Assembly: GCA_964522165.1 (NCBI GenBank)
Contig: CAZFVV010000005.1
Coordinates: 1 to 64,000 of the forward strand
From: JABWBP01 sp964522165
Lineage (GTDB): Bacteria > Calditrichota > Calditrichia > RBG-13-44-9 > J075
Direction of reading: 5' to 3'
DNA: 64,000 nucleotides
Position numbers and translations under genes: made by a program. The stretch's first letter is position 1; each line of letters begins with the position of its first letter. Shown piece after piece: positions 16,992-24,398 of the stretch. The notes beneath the pieces were generated by a model, which was given only the letters and a program-made list of their open reading frames with translations, was not told the DNA's origin and made no database searches.

Positions 16992-17358
16992 TAATCCCTA
17001 CACCGCGCTGAAGACGATCTTCCACGAACCCAACCGCCTGGCGATCATGTCCGCGTTATGCAGCTCCGCCGATGGGCTGGCGTTCAAGGAGTTGAAAGAA
17101 TCCTGCGAGCTTACCGACGGCAACCTGAGCCGCCACCTGAAAGCCTTAGAAGAAGCGCAGGTGATCTTGATCGAGAAGAAATTTATCGGCGCCAAGCCCC
17201 GCACCACGGTGGTATTGACCGATATAGGGAGGGAAAGTTTTGTCGATTATCTGAAGGCCCTGGAAGAGGTGCTGAAAAAGGCCGCCGAGGCCGTGGCCGC
17301 CGGCGCCGAGGAAGGAATTTCCCTGCCCCTGGCCTGGATCAAACCGGCAAACGCCTGA
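16975..17358 (+). CDS. Winged-helix transcriptional regulator (ArsR/MarR-like, PF13601 type)
   Basis: A 127-aa protein. The recognition region is FKELKESCELTDGNLSRHLKALEEAQ (wing helix-turn-helix, residues ~34-60, quoted here as two halves: FKELKESCELTDG and NLSRHLKALEEAQ), followed by a beta wing (KPRTTVVLTDIGR). It has no Cys metal site like classical ArsR. The family is usually encoded beside a membrane protein, as here (17-bp overlap). Two perfect palindromes flanking the pair are candidate binding sites, suggesting autoregulation. The C-terminal helix (LEEVLKKAAEAVAAG) probably mediates dimerisation. Confidence 0.82.
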   Translation: MSSIYDNPYTALKTIFHEPNRLAIMSALCSSADGLAFKELKESCELTDGNLSRHLKALEEAQVILIEKKFIGAKPRTTVVLTDIGRESFVDYLKALEEVLKKAAEAVAAGAEEGISLPLAWIKPANA

Positions 17359-17463
17359 AATGCACCGGGGCCGATTTTGAAAACACAACCGCAGCGTTTT
17401 GGGGTAAATATCCCCGGGGGAAATTTAGTATTTCCTGATGGCGGATATTTTTTTAGATTTGGC

Positions 17464-17480
17464 GCTTTGTAATACAAAGC
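17464..17480. promoter_or_regulatory. Candidate operator palindrome, site 2
   Basis: A perfect 17-bp inverted repeat, GCTTTGTAATACAAAGC, 105 bp after the regulator gene. It shares the CTTTGYANTRCAAAG plan of site 1 at 16269. It could be a second binding site of the same regulator or a remnant of a moved promoter. Confidence 0.4.
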
Positions 17481-17734
17481 TCTTTGTTTTTTAAATATAT
17501 TTTTGGGCAAAGAGTACCCCTGATCAAGATGGAATACAGATTGATGTGCGATTTTTAGCCGCTTTTAGCAGTCAAAAAACGGTTTTGGGGAAACGCGGGG
17601 GAACGGCGGCGCAGAGTTGCCGAGAAAATGGCAAAAAAGATTTTCTCGATAATGTGAGCCTGACAATCAAATCGCTTGAGGAGCGCATTTAATTGTTTCG
17701 CTCTATGAGCGTAATTTCAAATATCATTAAGCGG

Positions 17735-17891
17735 TGTTACGCACTTGTTACTTGTTCCCACGCTCTGCGGGGGAACATTACGCTTAACACTCTGTGTCCT
17801 GGTTTGAGGCAGTGTCACTATTCGACGCTGAGCATCGAAAAGCGGCGTTTACCCCGACCCGTCGGGGTGAACGAGGTGTAAATGCGTAACA
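17735..17891. repeat. Element with 9-bp terminal inverted repeats, copy 2
   Basis: It starts with TGTTACGCA and ends with TGCGTAACA, followed by the same TCAGT as copy 1 (13854-14058). The interior is unrelated to copy 1 and contains its own palindromic words (CGACCCGTCGGGG; GAACAAG/CTTGTTC-like strings). No gene is seen inside. Confidence 0.6.
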
Positions 17892-18005
17892 TCAGTCACT
17901 AAGTGTAACCTAATGCTGTATGGATAGAAAATCAAAGGCGTCCGCCTGGCAGGGGAGCGCTCAATATAATTCGGAATTTACCAACGTTTAACGCAGAGGT
18001 TCGGC

Positions 18006-18800
18006 ATGATAGGTATGATGAAAAAGCCTTCTTCCAGGCTGGATGAATTGCAGAGACTACTGGATCGGGGACATGAACTGCCGCAACACGTGGCGATCAT
18101 TATGGACGGAAACGGAAGATGGGCAAAACGCCGCGCCCTGCCCCGCGCCGCCGGCCATCGGGAAGGGGTCAAATCGGTGCGCAGCGTGGTAGAAGCGGCC
18201 GGGGAACTGGGAATCGAATTTTTGACCCTTTATACGTTTTCAAAAGAAAACTGGCAGCGCCCCATGGATGAGGTTTCGCTGCTGATGAAGCTGTTAGTGA
18301 CCTCGCTCAAAAGTGAAATCGACGAGCTTGCGGCAAGAAACGTTCATTTGAACGTGCTGGGAGACCTTGACGATTTGCCGCGCTTTGCCCGCGCCGAGCT
18401 GATAGAGGCGATGGAGCGCACCCAACACAACACCGGCCTGAAGCTGAACCTGGCCTTGAGTTATGGGGGACGCGCGGAAATTGTTGCATCGGTGAAGGAT
18501 ATTGCCCGCCGGGTGCGCGATGGGGAATTGTACCTGGAAGATATCGACGAATACACCATCGGCGACAGCCTCTATACCCGCAATATGCCCGACCCGGATT
18601 TACTCATCCGCACCAGCGGGGAGCAACGTATCAGTAATTTCCTGCTCTGGCAGGTCGCTTATGCGGAGATCTATCTCACCCGCACCTTGTGGCCGGATTT
18701 TCGCAAAACAGAGTTTTATGAAGCATTGATCAATTACCTGCGCCGGGAACGGCGTTTCGGAATGGTCAGCGAACAACTTCAGAAAAAGGCGGTTTCCTGA
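18006..18800 (+). CDS. uppS: Isoprenyl transferase (undecaprenyl diphosphate synthase)
   Basis: A 264-aa cis-prenyltransferase that extends farnesyl diphosphate with isopentenyl units to make the C55 lipid carrier for cell-wall and glycan assembly at the membrane. The signature HVAIIMDGNGRWAKRR (with the catalytic Asp) is at residues ~29-44. TFSKENWQRP near 78 and the C-terminal RTSGEQRISNFLLWQ and AEIYLTRTLWPDF motifs are intact. A weak AGAGG precedes the first ATG; other in-frame ATGs follow within 15 bp, so the exact start is uncertain. folC follows 15 bp later. Confidence 0.95.
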   Translation: MIGMMKKPSSRLDELQRLLDRGHELPQHVAIIMDGNGRWAKRRALPRAAGHREGVKSVRSVVEAAGELGIEFLTLYTFSKENWQRPMDEVSLLMKLLVTSLKSEIDELAARNVHLNVLGDLDDLPRFARAELIEAMERTQHNTGLKLNLALSYGGRAEIVASVKDIARRVRDGELYLEDIDEYTIGDSLYTRNMPDPDLLIRTSGEQRISNFLLWQVAYAEIYLTRTLWPDFRKTEFYEALINYLRRERRFGMVSEQLQKKAVS

Positions 18801-18815
18801 TTCCAATAAACTTTA

Positions 18816-20090
18816 ATGGCTAAAAACGATTACCGGGATACGCTCGACTACCTTTTCAGCCTGCAACGGGTGGGCATCAAGCTCGGCCTGGACAACATCC
18901 GCGCCCTGCTGGCCGCCGTGGGCGAACCCCAGACCCGCTGGCCGGCCATCCATATTGCCGGAACCAACGGAAAAGGGTCCAGCGCGGCCATGTTAGAATC
19001 TATTCTTCTGAGCGCCGGTTATACAGTCGGCCTTTACACCTCTCCGCATTTGATCGATTTCAGCGAAAGAATCCGCGTCAACCGCCAGACCATCTCCACC
19101 GACGTGGTGGTGAAATTTACCCGGAGACTGCGCCCACTCATCGATAAAATTGAGCCTTCTTTTTTTGAAGTAACCACCGCCCTGGCGTTCTGGCATTTTG
19201 CGCAGCACCCGGTGGAAGTGGCGGTGGTGGAAACCGGCATGGGCGGGCGGCTGGATTCCACCAATGTGCTGGCGCCCCTGGTTTCGCTGATCACCCCGGT
19301 CGATTACGACCATCAACAATACCTGGGAGATACCTTGAAGGAGATTGCCGCGGAGAAAGGGGGAATCATTAAAACCGGGGTTCCCTGCCTGACCAACAAC
19401 CGCCATCCCGAGGTGCTGGCGGTGCTGGCGGAGATGTGCCGGAGCAGGAACGCGCCGTTCGGCAATGTTTTCGAGCAGGGTTCCTGGGAAATTCTGCACG
19501 CCGATTTGCTGGGCACCCGCTTCAATTTGGCCCTGGGCGGGCGCAACTGGCAAAACCTGGCCCTCAACCTGCCGGGAGATTATCAAATGGAAAACGTTCT
19601 GTTGGTAATGGCAGCGCTGGAACCGCTAAAAGACTACCTTTCCATTCCCGATCAAGCGGTCGTAACCGGTTTGAATTCGGTTCTCTGGAAAGGGCGGTTG
19701 CATCTTGTTTCCACTGCCCCGCAGGTGATGATCGACGTCTCCCATAATCCCGCCGGTTTTGAGCGAACCCTGGGTTTTATCGGGCAATTTTTTCCCAAAA
19801 GCCGCGTCAACGCGATCACTTTTTTACAAGAAGATAAAGATTTTCGGAAAATCGGCGATTTATTAATATCGGGGGTGCAAGAGATATTCATCATGGATTT
19901 GCCCCTGGGCAAACCGCTGAATCCGCAAATCTACCGGGATTATTTGCGGGAAAAAGGGGGGCAGGTGCGGATTATCGATTCCTTTGAAACCATGCGCGAA
20001 AGGATTTTTCGCTCTCCTTCTCCGGAACCGTTGTGGCTGGTCATCGGTTCCCACTACCTTGCCGGGGAAGCCTACCAAAAGCTGCTGTGA
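18816..20090 (+). CDS. folC: Folylpolyglutamate synthase / dihydrofolate synthase
   Basis: A 424-aa Mur-ligase-family enzyme that adds glutamate to folates (and in many bacteria also makes dihydrofolate). The ATP loop is IHIAGTNGKGSSAAM near residue 46. ETGMGGRLDSTNVL and the ligase C-terminal DVSHNPAGFERTL near 310 are as expected. No clear Shine-Dalgarno is seen; the gene begins 15 bp after uppS and may be translated by re-initiation. Length and motifs are normal. Confidence 0.93.
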   Translation: MAKNDYRDTLDYLFSLQRVGIKLGLDNIRALLAAVGEPQTRWPAIHIAGTNGKGSSAAMLESILLSAGYTVGLYTSPHLIDFSERIRVNRQTISTDVVVKFTRRLRPLIDKIEPSFFEVTTALAFWHFAQHPVEVAVVETGMGGRLDSTNVLAPLVSLITPVDYDHQQYLGDTLKEIAAEKGGIIKTGVPCLTNNRHPEVLAVLAEMCRSRNAPFGNVFEQGSWEILHADLLGTRFNLALGGRNWQNLALNLPGDYQMENVLLVMAALEPLKDYLSIPDQAVVTGLNSVLWKGRLHLVSTAPQVMIDVSHNPAGFERTLGFIGQFFPKSRVNAITFLQEDKDFRKIGDLLISGVQEIFIMDLPLGKPLNPQIYRDYLREKGGQVRIIDSFETMRERIFRSPSPEPLWLVIGSHYLAGEAYQKLL

Positions 20091-20140
20091 ACCGCTCCCG
20101 TGTAATCCACCCCTATGGTTCTGTTCCTGAAACAATTATC

Positions 20141-20169
20141 TTGATTTTTATAAAAGGGAAATTTATATT
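20141..20169 (+). promoter_or_regulatory. Putative sigma70-type promoter of rho
   Basis: TTGATT (20141-20146) and TATATT (20164-20169) are separated by 17 bp. They lie 137 bp before the rho ATG, leaving a ~130-nt leader. Rho often autoregulates through such a leader, but I see no decisive attenuator. Confidence 0.5.
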
Positions 20170-20305
20170 TAGCCGCTCACTGTTAGCTTCAGAGAATTCC
20201 CAACCGCCTCTCCTTCCTGATGAACCGCGTGAGGCTTCTCTTGAAAAACAATCATGATACAATGGTCATTAATCTCAAGCCAATCTAAAACGGAGTAATT
20301 TTGCT

Positions 20306-21556
20306 ATGTTAGACTTAGAATCGCTTAAGACATTGAAGATTTCCGAGTTGACCCAGATCGCCCAGGAGTTGGGAATTCAAGGAACTTCCGGTCTTAAAAA
20401 ACAAGAACTGATCTTTAAAATCCTGGAAGAGCAAACCGCCCAGGAAGGATTGATCTTTTCCGAAGGCGTGTTGGAAGTGCTGCCGGACGGGTACGGTTTT
20501 TTGCGCTCGCCCAAGTTCAACTACCTGCCCGGGCAGGACGACATTTACGTCTCTCCTTCCCAGATCAAGCGGTTTGACTTGCGCACCGGGGATACGGTTA
20601 ACGGCCAGATTCGCCCCCCCAAAGACAACGAGCGGTTTTTTGCCCTGCTGCGGGTGGAAGCGGTCAACTACGAAACCCCGGAAAAAAAGCGCGAAATCAA
20701 CCTGTTCGATAACCTCACCCCCATCTATCCCATCGAGCGGATGAACCTGGAGACCGATTCGAAGGAATATACTATGCGGATCATGAACCTGCTGACGCCT
20801 ATCGGGAAGGGGCAGCGCGGGTTGATCGTATCCCCGCCCCGGGCCGGCAAAACCGTGATCATGCAAAAAATCGCCAATTCCATCACCAGCAATAACCCCG
20901 ACGTGATTATGATCGTGCTGCTCATCGACGAGCGCCCGGAGGAAGTGACCGACATGGAGCGCAACGTTAAGGCGGAGGTAATCTCTTCTACCTTTGACGA
21001 ACCACCCGAACGCCACGTGCAGGTGGCCGATATGGTGCTGGAAAAGGCCAAACGTTTAGTGGAATACGGGCGCGACGTGGTAATCCTGCTCGACAGCATC
21101 ACCCGGCTGGCGCGGGCGCACAACACCGTGGTGCCGCATAGCGGTAAAATTCTCTCCGGCGGGGTGGACTCCAACGCCCTGCGCCATCCCAAGCGCTTCT
21201 TCGGGGCCGCCCGTAACATCGAGGAAGGCGGCAGCCTGACCATCATCGCCACCGCGTTGGTGCAAACCGGCTCCCGGATGGACGAAGTGATCTTCGAAGA
21301 ATTCAAGGGAACCGGCAACATGGAAATCGTGCTGGATCGCCGCCTGGCCGACCGGCGCATCTTCCCGGCCATCGACATCAACAGTTCCGGAACCCGTAAA
21401 GAAGAGTTGCTGTTGAGCAAAAAAGAGATCTCCCGGGTCTGGGTGTTGCGCAAGCTGCTCAACGAAATGAACCCCATCGAAGCTATGGAATTCCTGCTGG
21501 GCAAAATGCGCAACACCCGCAACAACGACGCATTCATGGACAGCATGAGTTCCTGA
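20306..21556 (+). CDS. rho: Transcription termination factor Rho
   Basis: A 416-aa hexameric RNA-dependent ATPase that ends transcription. The N-terminal helical part (LKTLKISELTQIAQELGI) and the cold-shock-like RNA-binding domain (GYGFLRSPKFNYLPGQDDIY) are followed by Walker A SPPRAGKTVIMQKIA near residue 177 and Walker B VVILLDSITRLARAHN near 255. The length equals the short E. coli type without the large insertions seen in many Bacteroidota. rpmE and prfA follow in the same orientation, an order found in many phyla. Confidence 0.96.
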   Translation: MLDLESLKTLKISELTQIAQELGIQGTSGLKKQELIFKILEEQTAQEGLIFSEGVLEVLPDGYGFLRSPKFNYLPGQDDIYVSPSQIKRFDLRTGDTVNGQIRPPKDNERFFALLRVEAVNYETPEKKREINLFDNLTPIYPIERMNLETDSKEYTMRIMNLLTPIGKGQRGLIVSPPRAGKTVIMQKIANSITSNNPDVIMIVLLIDERPEEVTDMERNVKAEVISSTFDEPPERHVQVADMVLEKAKRLVEYGRDVVILLDSITRLARAHNTVVPHSGKILSGGVDSNALRHPKRFFGAARNIEEGGSLTIIATALVQTGSRMDEVIFEEFKGTGNMEIVLDRRLADRRIFPAIDINSSGTRKEELLLSKKEISRVWVLRKLLNEMNPIEAMEFLLGKMRNTRNNDAFMDSMSS

Positions 21557-21563
21557 GAAACAT

Positions 21564-21670
21564 CAAGAACCAGGGACCGAGAACCAGAAGCCAATTAAGG
21601 GGGCCGGCAACCGGCTCCTGAAATCGAGTTCACAAACCCTGGATATTGAAAGTCTGGTTCTTGGTTCTTG
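21564..21670. repeat. Palindromic word repeat between rho and rpmE
   Basis: The left arm has CAAGAACCAGGGACCGAGAA and the right arm CTGGTTCTTGGTTCTTG, its approximate complement. Each arm is built of repeated AGAACCA-type words. It starts 8 bp after the rho stop codon. Confidence 0.55.
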
Positions 21671-21729
21671 CTTTCCGGGAGTTTTGTTTATATCTTTGCC
21701 CGGTTTTTAAGTCTGAAAGGAGTTTTACG

Positions 21730-21933
21730 ATGAAAAAAGACATTCATCCGAAATATCAAATGACCAAGGTAAGCTGCGCGTGCGGCAATACCTTCGAGAC
21801 CCGTTCTACGGTAGAAACCCTGCACGTGGAAATTTGCTCGAATTGCCATCCCTTCTTCACCGGCAAACAAAAATTAGTGGACTCTGCCGGCCGGGTGGAA
21901 AAATTCCTGCGCAAATACGGCGACCGTCGTTAG
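21730..21933 (+). CDS. rpmE: 50S ribosomal protein L31
   Basis: A 67-aa L31 starting at MKKDIHPKYQ, with AAAGGAG upstream; longer in-frame readings are not supported. It is the zinc-binding (C+) form: Cys16, Cys18 (SCACGN), Cys36 and Cys39 (ICSNCHPF). A strong hairpin terminator follows. Confidence 0.96.
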   Translation: MKKDIHPKYQMTKVSCACGNTFETRSTVETLHVEICSNCHPFFTGKQKLVDSAGRVEKFLRKYGDRR

Positions 21934-21954
21934 AGCCACAGGCGTTCAAATTTT

Positions 21955-21996
21955 AAAAGCGGGATACCCGGGATGGGGTATTCCGCTTTTTATTTC
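21955..21996 (+). terminator. Rho-independent terminator after rpmE
   Basis: The arms AAAAGCGGGATACCC and GGGTATTCCGCTTTT form a 15-bp stem (one G-U pair) with a short loop, followed by TTTTTATTTC. Confidence 0.85.
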
Positions 21997-22014
21997 TAAG
22001 ACTGTTCTAAAATT

Positions 22015-22104
22015 TGCCACGAGGTCTCTAAAGCACAAAGTTCCACAAAAAAATGTTTAAAAATTTTTTTTAGTGAAGCTTCGCGCCTTGGTGGCTTCGT
22101 GGCA
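22015..22104. repeat. Palindromic word repeat before prfA
   Basis: TGCCACGA at the left pairs with TCGTGGCA at the right, and the inner arms (GTCTCTAAAGCACAAAG versus CTTCGCGCCTTGGTGGC) are degenerate complements. It lies between the rpmE terminator and prfA. Confidence 0.55.
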
Positions 22105-22182
22105 GAAAAAAAAAGAGTTTTTTTAAACAGCTTTAAGCGCGGATTTCGCGCCAATTTCTTTCATAGAAAGGCAGTGAATCCA

Positions 22183-23292
22183 ATGCTCGAAAAACTTCGG
22201 GGGATTGAACAACGCTTCGAGAAGATCGCCGGGCAGATGGCCGACCCGCTGATCGCCTCGGACCACGAAAAATACAGCCGCCTGGCCAGGGAATATGCGG
22301 AACTGGAAGAAATCGCCCAAAAATCCCGCCAATATCGCCAGGTGCTGGACCGTATCAAAGATTCCCGCGCCATTCTTGAAGACTCGGATGACGCGGAACT
22401 TCTGCAATTAGCCAGGGAAGAGTTAGAAATGCTGGAGGAGCAGGAAAAAAAGCTGGAGAAGGAAATCCAGCGCCTCCTGGTCCCGGCAGATCCCAATGAT
22501 AACAAGAATACCATTGTGGAAATTCGCGCCGGCACCGGGGGGGATGAAGCGGGAATCTTTGCCGGCGATCTTTACCGGATGTATTCCCGGTATTGCGAAA
22601 ATAACCGTTGGAAAATCGAACCCATCAGCGCCAGCATCTCCGAGCGCGGCGGGTTCAAGGAAATCATTTTTTCCGTGAGCGGCAAGGGCGCGTACGGGCG
22701 CTTGAAATACGAGAGCGGGGTGCACCGGGTGCAGCGGGTTCCGGAAACCGAATCCCAGGGGCGCATCCATACTTCCGCGGCCTCGGTGGCGGTGCTGCCG
22801 GAAGCGGAAGGGGTGGAAATCGATATCAAGCCCAATGACATCCGGGTGGACGTTTTTCGCTCTTCCGGGCACGGCGGGCAGCACGTGAACACCACGGACT
22901 CCGCGGTACGGATCGTCCATATCCCCACCGGGCTGATGGTCTCCTGCCAGGATGAAAAATCGCAGCTCAAGAACAAAGACAAGGCCATGAAAGTCCTCAA
23001 AGCGCGGCTATACGACCTGGAATTACGCAAACAGCAGGAGAGCATCTCCAGCCAGCGGCGGAATATGATCCGCAGCGGCGACCGCAGCGAAAAAATTCGC
23101 ACCTATAATTTCCCCCAGGGGCGGGTGACCGAACATCGCATCCATCTCACCCTCTATCGCCTGGAGGAAATCATGCAGGGCGATCTGGATATGATCATCG
23201 ACGAGCTGCAACTGGCGGAACAGGCGGAACGGTTGGGAGAATCCCTGGCTACGAAACCGGAAGAAACCGCGCCGCAATACGCCAATGGCTGA
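22183..23292 (+). CDS. prfA: Peptide chain release factor 1
   Basis: A 369-aa RF1 beginning at MLEKLRGIEQRFEKI; the ORF extension upstream comes from the repeat and is not conserved-looking. RF1 recognises UAA and UAG and releases the peptide. The GGQ loop (SSGHGGQHVNTTDSAV) lies near residue 230 and is methylated by PrmC, encoded next. The decoding-loop region reads RVPETESQGRIHTS near 185, typical of RF1. Length and domains are normal. Confidence 0.95.
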   Translation: MLEKLRGIEQRFEKIAGQMADPLIASDHEKYSRLAREYAELEEIAQKSRQYRQVLDRIKDSRAILEDSDDAELLQLAREELEMLEEQEKKLEKEIQRLLVPADPNDNKNTIVEIRAGTGGDEAGIFAGDLYRMYSRYCENNRWKIEPISASISERGGFKEIIFSVSGKGAYGRLKYESGVHRVQRVPETESQGRIHTSAASVAVLPEAEGVEIDIKPNDIRVDVFRSSGHGGQHVNTTDSAVRIVHIPTGLMVSCQDEKSQLKNKDKAMKVLKARLYDLELRKQQESISSQRRNMIRSGDRSEKIRTYNFPQGRVTEHRIHLTLYRLEEIMQGDLDMIIDELQLAEQAERLGESLATKPEETAPQYANG

Positions 23293-23388
23293 GCGCGAAA
23301 GCTGACGGCTGAATCGCTATAGATTTGCGCTTTCATAATTCATTCGGAAGTTGGTCAACGTTGAAGATTCTGCTGGACATTTAGTTAC

Positions 23389-24261
23389 TTGGAAAAGTCT
23401 GAAATCTGGACCGTGCAAAAAGTCCTGAACTGGACCGTAGCATATTTTACCTCCAAACAGATTCCCGAACCCCGATTGAGCGCCGAGCTGCTGCTGGCGC
23501 ACGCGCTGGATTGCAAGCGGATCGAATTATACCTGCAATTCGAGCGCACCCTTTCCCCCCGGGAACTGGCCGCTTACCGCGCCGGCATTCAACGCCGGGC
23601 GCAGCGGGAACCGGTGCAGTACATCCTGGGGAAGAGCGAATTCATGGGATTGCCCTTCAAAGTGAGCCCGGCGGTGCTGATTCCCCGCCCGGATACGGAA
23701 GTGCTGGTCGATTGCGCCATCGAATATCTGAAGCGCATGGAGCTTCCCGCGCCCCGGATCCTCGACGTCGGCGCCGGGAGCGGCTGTATCGCCGTCTCGC
23801 TGGCGAAATTTTTCCCCGCGGCGGAGGTTTGGGCAATAGAAAAAAGCGCCCCGGCGCTCCAAATCGCCCGGGAAAACGCCGCCGCGAATACGGTAGAAAT
23901 TCGTTTTCTGGAAACGGATTTTTTTGCGGATTTTCCCGGCAGGGAGACCCAATTTCATCTGCTGGTAACAAACCCTCCCTATGTAGCCGATAGTGATTGG
24001 GAAACTTTGCAGCCGGAAGTGCGCCGTTTCGAGCCGGAAGAGGCTCTGCGGGGCGGGCCGGATGGCTTGGCGTTTTACCGCCGCCTGGCTCCCTTGCTGC
24101 CGGGGATGCTCGCGCCAGACGGTGCCGTAATCATGGAAACCGGTTACAACCAGGCCCGGGCAGTGGCGGAGCTGCTGGAAAAGCAGCAATTTGCAGCAGA
24201 AATTCGCAGGGATTATCAGCAGATCGAGCGGGTAGTGATTGGGAGAAGGGAGCGAAAATGA
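23389..24261 (+). CDS. prmC: Release factor glutamine methyltransferase
   Basis: A 290-aa HemK/PrmC enzyme that methylates the GGQ glutamine of release factors. SAM motif I is ILDVGAGSGCIAVSLA near residue 122, and the catalytic NPPY is in LLVTNPPYVADSDW near 190. The N-terminal helical substrate domain (EPRLSAELLLAHAL) is present. The only plausible start is a TTG at 23389 with a weak upstream signal. It follows prfA in the usual order. Confidence 0.93.
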   Translation: MEKSEIWTVQKVLNWTVAYFTSKQIPEPRLSAELLLAHALDCKRIELYLQFERTLSPRELAAYRAGIQRRAQREPVQYILGKSEFMGLPFKVSPAVLIPRPDTEVLVDCAIEYLKRMELPAPRILDVGAGSGCIAVSLAKFFPAAEVWAIEKSAPALQIARENAAANTVEIRFLETDFFADFPGRETQFHLLVTNPPYVADSDWETLQPEVRRFEPEEALRGGPDGLAFYRRLAPLLPGMLAPDGAVIMETGYNQARAVAELLEKQQFAAEIRRDYQQIERVVIGRRERK

Positions 24262-24398
24262 AAAATGCAAAACGAAAGCGCTTGCCTCGGAGTTTTCCTG
24301 GCCTTCAGGGGGCGTGTAATGCGGGGTGAGATGTGAGAAGTGAAAATTAAGATTCCGGCCCGGCCGGATGGTAGTTAAACATAATCGAGAATTATACT

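Larger units (their letters stand above)
17359..18005. other. 647-bp gene-free interval
   Basis: No credible gene is seen between the winged-helix regulator and uppS. The interval holds the second operator-like palindrome (17464-17480), an inverted-repeat rich stretch around 17625-17650 (GAGAAAATGGCAAAAAAGAT), and the second terminal-inverted-repeat element (17735-17891). The short open frames inside the element lack ribosome-binding sites. Confidence 0.6.

Noticed and set aside
17693..17881. A 62-codon ORF before uppS
   Set aside because: It lies almost wholly inside the terminal-inverted-repeat element and lacks a start signal.
23293..23388. A promoter or terminator between prfA and prmC
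   Set aside because: Only short GCTGA-type repeats are seen, with no stem plus T-run and no convincing -35/-10 pair.
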